Positions 11,801 to 24,000 of a DNA stretch of 64,000 nucleotides are shown here, piece after piece. The stretch lies in assembly GCF_029962835.1 (NCBI RefSeq), contig NC_080583.1:2418001-2482000 (forward strand), given 5' to 3'. How positions within the stretch are numbered: the first letter of the stretch is position 1; the number at the start of each line of letters is the position of its first letter. Origin of the DNA: Magnolia sinica (Eukaryota; Streptophyta; Magnoliopsida; Magnoliales; Magnoliaceae). The notes beneath the pieces were generated by a model. It worked only from the letters and a program-made list of their open reading frames with translations. It was not told the DNA's origin and made no database searches. The position numbers were made by a program, and so were the translations under genes.

Positions 11801-14800
11801 TTTACCTCGGAAAATCATACAGTTACCTCATGGGGAGTTAGCTGCACTGACAAATGATATAAATACTATTGTTGCTTTAGCTTTACCCACGTCAATGGCA
11901 TATTTCTATGCGAGTTTTAACAAAAAAGGATTCAGTTATTTCAGGACCGAAAGCGTTGTTAAAATACTTATACGAGAAGGTTTTATGGAAAACGTTAGGA
12001 AACATTGGGAAAACAACTAATATTTGTTGGTTTCAACCTTGCGACATAAAAGAAATATGAAAGGAATATATAGACATTTTAAAGCATATCAGCTGACCCG
12101 GTCTATGAATCTATTCTAACCATCAACAAATTCCTAGGATTTTAGATGGAATGGGGATTGTAATTCTTTCTACTTATAGAGGTATAAATATAATGACAGA
12201 TTGAGAAGCTCGACTAGAAGGAATTAGAGAAGTTTCTTTTTAGATGTAGTTCTAAAAAACCAGCCTAATTCATGATTCATGTTGGGCCATACTTGGGAGG
12301 GGAATGCCCGCTTGATTTTTGACATGCCCACCATGATGTGTTCATGAAATCCACTCGGACCATTACATGTGCCATCCCATTTTAGGCCCCACCTAGCTTT
12401 ATAGCAGAGGAAATTCCTTCAAAAGTGGATTGCATCTCGACTTTCCCGCAATTGGAAGCAGATTACATGGCGTGCCACACACCACTGACCTCTTTAGTGT
12501 ATTGACGCCACCAAGTTCTGTGGGCCCCACCATCATGTATGTGTTATATCCAAACCGTCATGCATTTGGCGAGATAATTTTAGGGCATGAGGCGAAAAAT
12601 GAGATCCAAAGCTAAAGTGGACCACACCATAGAAAGCTGTGGAGATTGAATGCCTACCATTGAAAACTTCTTGGGGACCATGGAAGTTTTGGATCAAGCT
12701 GATATTTCTCTTTCCCTTCATCCAGGTCTATGTGACCTTGCGAATAGGTTGGATGGGAAATAAACATTATGTTGGGCCCTAGGAAGGTTTCAATGGTGGG
12801 CGTCATTGCCTCCACTTCTTACTGTGGTGTGGTCCACTTGAGCTTTGGATCTTTCTCATTTTTTGGTCTTATGCCCTAAAATGATCTCACCAAATGGATG
12901 GTTGATGTGGATATAACACATGCATGATGGGGGAGAAGTGTGGCGGGGTGGGCCTGGTCGGGTTGTGGGTCCCTTGCATGAGAGGGAGGAAGAGAGAATT
13001 GAGAGAAGTCCGGGAGAGAGAATTTGGTGCAGTTAGGGTAGTCTTGCATGAGCGTGGCACACAACCCTGACCTCCATGGTGTATTGACGTCACCAAGTTC
13101 TATGGGAATCGCCATCATGTATGTGTTATATCCACACTGTCCATCCATTTGGCGAGATCATTTTAGGACATGGACCAAAAAAATGAGACAAATCCAAAAG
13201 CTCAAGTGGACCACACACATAAAGCAGTAGGGACAATGACACCCACCGTTGCAACCTTCCTAGGGCCCACCATGACGTTTATTTCTCATCCAACCTATTC
13301 ATATGGTCACATAGACCTAGATGAGGGGAAAAGACAAATATCAGCTTGATCCAACACTTCTATGGCCCTAAGAGGCTTTCAATGGTAGGTGTTCAATCTC
13401 CACTGCTTTCATGATGTGATCCACTTTAGCTCTGGATCTACCTCATTTTTGGCCTCATGCCCTTAAAATTTTATCGCCAAATGGAGTGACGGTTTGGATA
13501 TAACACATACAATTTGGTGACATCAACACGCCAAGGAGGTCGGTCATGTGTGGCTCACCATGCAATTTGCTTCCAATTGTGGGGAGCGGATTAAGTGTTA
13601 CACGGGCAACACCTTAGTGGGTGTTACCCCTACCATGGGGTCCACCTTGATGACGTGTTTTATATCCATAGTCTATCCATTTTTCCAGCCCATTTTAGGA
13701 TTTGGTAACAAAAAGTAAGTAGATCCAAATCCTAGGTGGACCACACAATAGGAAACTGTTGTGATTGAACGACCACCATTAGAAACTTTCTAGGGCCCAA
13801 TATTATGTTTATTTGCCATCCAAGATCCAACTTGTTGATAAGGTCAACTAGACCTATTTGAAGGTAAAAATATAAGGATTAACTTAATCCAAAACTTGTG
13901 GCCCACAAAAGGTTTTTTAATAGTCATTCACCACTGTTTCTAGTGGTGTGGTCCACTTGAGATTTGTATCTACTTAATTTTTGGGACCACGTCCTACAAT
14001 AAGCTGGAAAAATAAATGTACGACGTGGATATACAAAATATTCATCAAGGTGGGCCCCATGTGGTCAGGGTGACACCAAGGTGTTACCTGCGTAACATGT
14101 AATCTGCTCCCCCAATTGCAGGAGAGAGAATCTGGACGCGGATTGCCTTAGAGAAGTTATTGCGGAAAGCTAGGTGTGGCCCACTGTGATGTTTATAAGA
14201 AATCCACCCCATCCATTAGTTTTGCTTGCTCATTTTATGACGTGAGACAAAACATGGGGTGGATCCAAAACTCAAGTGGGCCACACGATGAGAAAATGTG
14301 GTGAAGAAATGCCTACTGTTGAAACCTACATGGGGTCCACCTTGATGTTTATATGCCATCCAAACCGTTTATATGGTCATTCCCATTGGGCTCTAGGTCT
14401 AAAATGGAGTGACGCACCTAATGGTCGGGGTGGATTTCACATAAACACTACGGTGAGGTCCATCGGATCCGCAACCCCTTTTCATAAACGCTTGGTGTGG
14501 ACTTGATTCTTGACAGGGTCCATCGTGTTTGCATGCGATCCACTCCAGCCATTAGATGTGTAATCCCATGTTATGCCTAGAGCCAAAAAAATCATATTAA
14601 CCTGTGATTTAGGCGGGTCACACCAAGGGAAACTATTGGAAGAGAGACCTCCACCCTTGTTTTTTACAGGCCCCAGAGTGGTGATTATATGAAATCCACT
14701 CCAACCATTAAATGCCACACCAAAACTTAGGCTTGGGGCCCAAAAATCAGGCCCATACATGATTTAAGTGGGCCCCATGAAGGGAAATAGTTTGGAGGGT

Positions 14801-15058
14801 GAGTGTTATCCTGTAGACTGTTTCCAATCTTATGGTCCACCTGAATCATAGATGGGGCTGATTTTTGGGCCCTTGGCCTAACATGGGGTGACATGCCTGG
14901 TGGTGGGGGTGGATTTCACATAAACACTATTGTAGTGTCCACCCGGGCTACCGACCCTCTTCCAAGTGGTGATAACTCTCCACGCCTCGCATGTTCATTA
15001 GCATTAATTAATCACTGGTATCTATGCTGGTTGGACTTGAGAGTGCCTCACACACACA

Positions 15059-15089
<31 letters not shown>

Positions 15090-18000
15090 TTCGTTGCTTA
15101 CCCCTTCTCATTGAAAAGTATATAGAGGGTGGTGAAGCATCGAAGTAAGCTTCAAGAACACGATTTGGTAAATTCTACTATAACTTGGTAAATTCTACGA
15201 TAATCATTTGACCTCGCTTTACTTGTGATGAAGCTCAATGATTCTAAACTGCAATTCATTATAATAGCTTACATTTTTTAGTTACTCCTCCTGTCGTCAT
15301 AGGCCTTCTTCTTGTATAGTCTATATGCTAATGTAGTAAAATGTTGATTACTTCAAGGCATTTGATTATTTCAGAACGTTAGTATTTTTATGGCTTTTTA
15401 AATGCTGTTAGTATTTTTGTGCCTATTTGTTAAAAACTTGATTGTTGATTTTATTGCTATATCTTGATTGGTGGATTCTCTTTGTATTGGGAATTCATTC
15501 CTTATCTCTTGATGTATTCTTTTTTTGGTGCTTGTGGGTTGTAGCAATATAAGGCGGTGGAAGGAAGGTCAACCTATTGAGTTTTGGGAAGCTCATAAGG
15601 CAGCCATCCAAACAGTTATAAAGCTACCCACGGGCGAGCTTGTTACTGGTATCAATTTCTTTTTGTGATGTACCCTCTTTAGTTTCTTTTTATTCAATTT
15701 GAGAATGAAGTTGGATTCTATGTTCTTTGTTTGTTTGTTTTTTTTTTAATTTTTTTAATTTTTATATTTTTAAAGCATATTTGTGATGCCTCTATTTGAT
15801 GAGTAGAATATTATCATGTAAATATGGCCCTTTTTGCTTGTTACTTGATCTTGACCTCTTCAGTCTAAAACCACTTTTTCTATTAGTCATAGTAAGTTTA
15901 TTTTATTTTATTTTATTTTAATTTTTAATTTTTAATTTTTTAATTGCCTCAATCTAATTTAACTTCAAATTTAAATTGTAGAGGAAATAGATTGACAGAA
16001 ATATCATGGTAGCTTTCATTTATTTATTTATTTATTTTTGGTTACATGAAGCAAAGATTTCCATCTCAACCCATTAAAAATCTGACAATGCCTGTTGAAC
16101 GTCTATTTGGTTGTCAGGACAATTGGTTCTATGAAATAAGTGCATTGACTTGACATGCCTTGCATAAAAAGTATGGTTAATTACGGCATTCTTACCATGG
16201 ATAGCTTAATTGTTTTGTTGGTTTTGTCACGCAGCCAGCTAAAAAAATCTCTAAAGGTATGATTTACAAACTGGAGAGAGTTAGGGACTGCTAGAACGTT
16301 AGCCTAATTCTCTTTTTATTGGATCAAGTGAAAGTAGATTTTTATTTTTTCAAATGGAAAGTTATTAAATTACAAACTCTTTGACCTGAAGGCTGATGAC
16401 TGCATTGTTGCAAAAAGATGTCTTAAATCTTGTTTTTCACCGCACAACTCGACCGGTTGAGGCCCGCTCAACTCGAAGTCCAGCGAGCACTGTTTTTTGG
16501 AGATCCGGGCTACTCGACCGGTTGAGGGTGCCCTTCGACCAGTCGAGGCCTTGGCTCGACTAGTCGAGGGTTATGTAGATTCTACGTGGATTTTGTGTGG
16601 ACTGCGTAAATTTCAAGCGGTTTCGCAGAGGTGCGGAAGAGGAGTTTCTTAAACTATAAATAGGGGTCCCTAGGACTATTCTAGGGCATTCTAAGGCTTC
16701 TTAAAGGTTTTCCAAGGGATCCTAAAAGGGTTTTAGGGTTTCTAAAGGGTGTAGCAAGGGTGAGATTTGAGGTTGTTCGAATTGGGTAAGTCCTTTCTCT
16801 TTGTAATTTATGCTTTCATAGTGGAATTCTGTCGCTTTGTGCCGTGGTTTTTTCCCGCAAGGGTTTTCCACGTTAAATCTCTGTGTTCTCTTGTGTTTGC
16901 TTGGTGCCATTGGATTGCTATCCTAGATCTAGATCTATGTGATTCTGCAGCACAAATCCCCAACGTGCATAAGCAGGTAGGAGGCTTATAATCTTAAGAC
17001 ATTAGGAAATTACAATCAAAATCAAAATCAGTGAGTGGACTCATTGGCTTGGTATTTTTCTTGCAATGTATGTGTGGAATTTGCTGCATGGGAACAAAGG
17101 TTGGGTGTTTGAATTTCCCAAAATTTTTAATACGAGACCAGAGGTGGTGCATCTTTCTTTAAACATATGATTGAGTTTAAAGAGTTTGTTTCAGTCCTTA
17201 CCTTTATCTTGGGAAGATGGGCTATGAGTTTAACACTGCTCATCCCTTCGCAACCAACACCCATTTCCATCTTTAAAATCTGGGGGCAGTGGTACTGGTC
17301 TGTAAGGATCCCTATAGTCCTTTTTAGATCAGAAAGATTTCAGAAATTATCAGAGGGATAGGAAATGCATGAGTACCTTTGGATCTTTAAATGTACTGAA
17401 ATATGCATGACTTCAAATGTCATGTAGATGTCCGAAGTTCCCTTATTTCTCTAATTTTAATATCTAAATTTTCTGAAATACCCACAAGTTGCAAGAACGA
17501 TGCAAATACCCCTGCTCTTCAGAAAGTTAACTAAGTGGTTTGATTCTAAAAGCTTCTAGATGTGCCTGTTACAAACTCTGTGCAGGCTATCTACTCAAAG
17601 CAAGCAATGCCACAAGGTCTGAAGGACAGACTAGAAAAGCCCGTGAACAAATCTTAGCTGATGCGAGATGATACAATTTAGTACATGCATCATTGTCACC
17701 ATCATAGCCTTATCCCAGCTAATTGGCACATATGTGGCTTAGAAAGACCAACCTTCAAAAGACTAGTGCAGGAGTCAACCTTAAAGAACTGAATCAAATT
17801 TTATAAGACAATATTCAAATAACCATCGCATATATTATATTATGAAGACTTATTTTACTTCCTGAGCCACTTTTGATGTTAATGAACTAACGGAGGGTGG
17901 ATTGATCAGGTGATTCTTGTAGGGATACTTCTCGAGAAGTAAATATGGGCTAGCCTGATGCTTTGCAAATTGCAATGTTGAAACTCAGGAGCTACGTGTC

Positions 18001-21000
18001 TGCTATTAGAAGAATTTTCATCCCATTTTTAAAGTATATTTTATTATATTATGTGGTATCTAGGTTCAAGTGACGGAACTCTAAAGCTATGGAAAGGGAG
18101 GACTTGTCTACACACTTTTGCTGGGCATACAGGTCAGTCTTATATTTTCTTCTCCATGTTTTATTTATTTATCTTTATAGAGGCTTAAAGGTTCACAGAT
18201 TTCTTACTTGTAGCTTTATCTTTTCAAATAATTTTGTTATCATAGAAACTTTGAGCATGCTTAGGGCTCAGAATGCTGAAACTTCCATCAAATGGTTAAT
18301 GGTTTGAGATTGCATTACTGGCATTAATGTGGTCAGAATGTTTTTCCGGTTTTTATTGACATACCTAACCTAGAAAATATTTTTGGTGCTGATTCGCAAT
18401 ACTTTTCCCGGCACCTTGCAATTTTTGTCATACTTGTTTGGTGCTAACATCTTATCAACTTCTATGGTTTTATCAGTTTTTCAAAAGTCATATATTGTTC
18501 TAAAGTGCAGCTTATCTTGTTACCAGAGTTTTTGTGAAAATTCAAAAACAAGTCCCCTCATGCTACGTGACATCTGTGCAGATACTGTTCGTGGTTTAGC
18601 AGTGATGCCTGCATTAGGGATTTTATCCGCATCACACGATGGGTGAGTTTTCTTTCTTTTTCTTTTTTTTTTTAATTTATTGGGGCGGGGGGGTGGGGGG
18701 TGCGGAAGGCGTGAGTTTACCTTTTCCTGCATGTTCTGTAGAACAATTTGATTTGGACAAGACTATTTATTTGCTTTCATATGTAGCAATCTGTATCCAT
18801 GCACAGAATTTGTGTGCGTAATATGCACATAGTATGACATACCCCTAACCTAAATGTTTATCCATATGCTAAAACCAAAATATTTATCGACTGTGCATTG
18901 AAATAAATGATATCTTAAGTTTAAAACTTGTCTGAAGGTTCACTTAACTACATATATACTTGGATTTCTTTCAAGTGATCTCCATTTCCTATAAATGTTG
19001 GGAAGATGCTTGGAAGAAGTAATCTCCAGTATATGGGTTCAACTTTTGCTTAAAAGTAGTACCGACAAAATTTTGATGGCTTTTGTCACTGCTGATTTCT
19101 ATTCTTATTTAAACATAATCTTGCCAATGCTAGTTTCCTCGTTCCACACAATCATTGGTAGAAATATTATTTGTTGAAGAAAAATTGTTGAAGGGTGATA
19201 TTGGGGTTTTTCTTTCCTTTTCCTTTTTCTTATTCTTTTCTTTTTTAATTTATGAGAAGACAATGAAGATATACTAAAATTAAAGAAGAGCGATAGAATA
19301 CCTTGATACAAATTTATGAGTGAACCACACGAACCTTGGCGAGCTTATTCGTGACATGGTTAGCTTCTCTGCTTACATGGGAAAGCATGATGTTTAACCC
19401 AGTAGCAAGAACTCTAATTTCGTTAAAAACAATATTTAGTCCCCAAGGTTCTGATCCCGGATTCTTAATGCCAAATGTGACATTTGTTGAATCCTTTTCA
19501 ACAATAATCGTGCGATCGGAGCATCTCCTATGGATGAAGTAAACTGCTTTATGAAGAGTTGAGGCTTCGGCCATATGAGCCATGTGCACCCTACGGAAGA
19601 GGCTTGAAAACGTTATAATGCGGGGGCATTTTCACACTGGGCTCAAGTGGGGTGGCCTGTGGGATGCAAGGGCACACTCGGAGTGGGCGGCCCGCGGAAC
19701 CCATGGATTTGGGGCCTGTGTGAGATAGGTGGCTCGTGTGAGGTGGAACCTATGGATTTGGGGCCCACGAGGGGGTGGAGCCCATGGATTTGGGGCTGAC
19801 GATGAGGGTTTGGCCAAGAACCTAACCTATGGATTTGGGGCCTGGGCTATGGGATAAAGGGATTAATTCGCCATGCTCTATCAGTTCGAGCTTTTAGAGC
19901 AAGTGGTTAGTTGTTATGCATCACGTTAACCTTCCATATGGCCTCCCAACAATCACCAGATTGCCCCATCACAATTGTCATCCAATCCCTAGTGGGGTCC
20001 CTACCGCAAGTGATTTTAATATCAGTATCGCATGGGAAATATCGCATGTTTAGCAGAATGCATAATTGTTTTTGAGAAACATTGGAAAACATTGGGAAAA
20101 TGATTGAATTTTCCAATGAAACTTGAGGGGATGTTAAAAAGACATCATTACATTGTTATAACTCAAAGTATTTCAAAAAACAAATACACACAACAAGTTT
20201 CCTTTGTATAGGGTCCTAAACTATGCGTTGTTTGAGAGAAGTGATGCAATTATATCCAAAATGAATTCATATTTTTTGTAAATCATACAAGACAGTATGA
20301 AAACACAACCAATACATTCAAAAGCTAACAATTTTTTAAAATATACCTGTATTGATATAGTGCATGTCTTGAAAAATATGTTTCCAATTTTTTTTGTTAA
20401 TTTTCTATATATATATTTTTGGAAATAAATAAAAGAGTGTGTGATGTTAAGATCAACATACACTCATCAATACACAAATATTATAGGAACTAGTTTTGGT
20501 TGGCTAGTGTAATTTTAAAAAATATTATTTATTTATTTATTTATTGATATTCTTCATTAAAAAATTTTCAAAAATTCTAAAAATTTCTGTCAATTTGTAG
20601 GCGAGCCTACAAGCACTCTCACATGATTTTTCCACACTTTGCAAGTTAAATGGGTGAAGTACGGGAAATTTCACATTTTCCCCAAATTCTTCCGTTTTTT
20701 CCAAAATCAAATCGGAGGTAAAAATTTATGATTGAGCGTGCAAAACATGCAGAATCATGGATTAGTAACTTGGTTCCACTGATTCTAAACCATTGAAATA
20801 AGGGAAAAACACTTTATATAAAAAAACCTCACCAATTGGGTTTCGGCCTATCTCCGCTTGCCAATCTCGATTTCCCCACCTAAATCCTCTTCTCTCCAAA
20901 CAACTCACAAGCATTGGTCAAAATCTTCCTAGGAATCTAATCCCCCATAAAAAATTAGGAAAAAAAAAAAGGATTTTTAGCATTCTATCTTTGTTTCTTC

Positions 21001-24000
21001 TTTTTCGCATAGAGGGCGCTTTTCTCTCGGTATTGTCAATACATATCGCATACATTGATGATATTCGGGAACTTTATGTTGTGATATACTCCCCCCTGAT
21101 TTTGTATTGGCGGAGTCTGATACCGAATCAGTGATTTATTGGCCGATACTATCGATGTTTAAATCATTGCCTACCACTACAATTAGTGTATTCTTGGGAT
21201 TCATCCTGCAGTTCTATTTCTTATTCTCCTTGTTGCTGCGATTCTTCCACATCATTTTCAGATTCAGATCTACCAGAAAACATGACTCAGATTGGTCTGT
21301 CAGTGACCCAGCTGCATTATTTTTTGTGTAAAAGCTTTTCCGTTCTCTATTAATTTACCATTAAGAGTTGGGCTAATAATTTTGGGTCTTATGTAATTTG
21401 TCAAATTAGTGACAGAAAAATGCATTACGTGGATTTGGGTCTTGAATCCTCAGCAAGATGGATGTACTTGTGATGGAACCTCTACAAGATGGATGTACTT
21501 GTGAATTGTGATGGAATTCTGATTGCTCTTATGGTTTATTTTTGTATAGTTCAATTCAATTAGTGGATATATATCCTACTCTGTTAGGGAATCGTGGAAT
21601 GGACCATATACATGTAGCAGTCCACCGTACATGTGAATATTAGCTTTTAATGGGACCAGCCAAATCATGTCCCTGATCTTGGATGGAGCATGGTGCAGTA
21701 AACTGATTGCATGATCCTAACCATTTGATTCTGCCTGTTTAACATGGAAATTTGACCCTTTTTTTTTTTCAACCTTTCATTTGATGATGATCTATTGGAT
21801 GGTGCTTTTGTATTATTAGTGTCAATTTCATCTATTCCCCATCTTTCTGGATTGATGGCATATATGCCAAAGGCAAGGCGGATCTATGCAGTATGTCCAT
21901 GTTAGATCATTATATAATTCCTCTTTATTTTATTTGTTTCAGTGTTTTTTTTAATATCAACTTCTCTGTTTCCCCCCTTTTTTTTTCTTGCCTTTCTTAG
22001 GCTTGCATGGTTCTTAATTATGTGAGTTGTTGTGCAATGACAGTTCCATCAGGTTATGGGCAATAAGTGGCCAAGTGTTGATGGAGATGGTTGGTCATAC
22101 GTCTATTGTCTATTCTGTGGATGCACACTCATCTGGACTTATTGCTAGTGGCAGTGAAGATTGTTCGGCCAAGATATGGAAAGGTTCTTCCTGTGGACTT
22201 CTAAACTGGGCCTCATTCATAAATTGATAGAATGTCTTTCAACTGGTGGTAACATTTAGATTATTTCATCAGTAAACCCATAGAAATTAAGAATTGGGGT
22301 CCTTAGGGTTGGCCCATGGGGTTGTCTTCTTTTATACTTTTCTTCTTTTTGCAGCTTGCTGCTTTTATTTCCTATTTCATCAGTAAACCAATAAAATTCA
22401 TGAATTCTCCCAAAAATAAAAAAACCCATAGAAATTAGTAAGTATCTAAATGTACCCTCTTTTCATTGTTGGTCTCAATGTTGACTGCTGGTTATCACCA
22501 GCTGTGCTTGCTTTGCAACTTTTGCCCAGAGTTAATGAGGTTTAGTTATCTAACCACAATTTATTTTATGAGATTGAGCTCGAGTGTTTGTTTTTACTCA
22601 GGAAAATCTTTTGCACTGCAGATGGAGTTTGCATTCAAAGCATCGAGCACCCTGGTTGTGTTTGGGACACCAAGTTCTTGGAAAATGGAGACATCGTAAC
22701 AGCATGTTCTGATGGAGTCGTACGGATCTGGACAGCACATAAAGATCGGATTGCCGAGCCACAAGAACTTGAGGCATATGATTTCCAACTTTCTGAATAC
22801 AAGTGCAGCAGGTATGATTATTGTAGCCTATGTTTCAGGATGTCAATTTCTGCTAGATAAATAGAGGATGAATACTTCTGTATTGTTTAATTGGGCCCGT
22901 AAAAACCATTGGTAATCGTCTGACTTTAACCACTGGTTGTTTTTACTGTTTTACTGGGCGTTTCAATGTTTATCAGATGATATCTTCATGTTCTTTCTCT
23001 TGTTTATTGTACACTGAGACACTGATAAATATTTGGTGATACCTGTCGTATTGAAGGACGCTTCAAACTGTGGAATAGAAATTTACTAGTAAGGAAATGG
23101 AGTGCTGCCGCTAATTTTTGCAATCCCATGGCTTAGCCCAGTAACTATCCAAAGAAGATCCTGTTTTTCTTTTATATCATTTCTATTGCAACCATAAACT
23201 GAATCTTATTAACTGTTTGTAAGGTTAAAAAATATATTTCAGATGCTTTCCTGTTTTAAATGCAAACTTTGGAAATAAAAGGTTGGAACTGGTTACAGAT
23301 TCATACTATTGTTGCAAAATCCTTGCTAGTAAGAATAGAAAAATCTGTCTGACCTAAATGCATCAAATTTTCATCTCTTTGGTCTAATAGGCATACTTGT
23401 TTCCTGTTATTTGCATCAGGAAAAAAGTTGGTGGGTTGAAGTTGGAGGACTTGCCTGGGCTGGAAGCTCTGCAAATTCCAGGTTTTATGTTTGTTACATT
23501 GAATTGCTCTTCTATGTAAATGATCTGATATTTGGTTATAGTCTAACAGATATTGAAAGCTATATATTATAAATTTATAAATTTCTCTCTGCTTCTTTCG
23601 CACACCCTTGATAGGTTTCTGTGTTTTGTTATTAATGCACTTTTAAGTTGGTAAATGATTATTTCAGCTTGTTTACTTTATTGTTTTGATGCACACATTG
23701 CCTTTTTGGATCACTGAACCATGAGGATTGGGGCCCATGTGTACAAACTGAAAACCCAAGCAAACTGTACATATTCTCTGGCCAACATTTTATACCAACC
23801 CTTTGCCTGTGATGCATTCCTCTGTGTACTGTTCCAATTTTGAAGAGGAGAGGGAAAAGTTGGATGGTGGAGGAACTCTTTGTAGAGCCAGGGTGCATGA
23901 CCTTATTTCAAGTTTTGAAGATGATGTCATGTTTATCTCCTAATCCATTCCATTCTCGGGATTTAGAATGACTAAGGTTATGGTTCCTCTTCAAGGTCTT

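Larger units (their letters stand above)
18643..22043 (+). other. PLAA intron 5
   Basis: 3.4 kb. In order: a G-rich run (18682-18700), a minus-strand LINE piece (19260-20116) interrupted by a small element with 5-bp duplications (19616-19923), and CGATAT-related and AT-rich sequence to 21150. The remainder to 22043 is unassigned. Confidence 0.7.
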
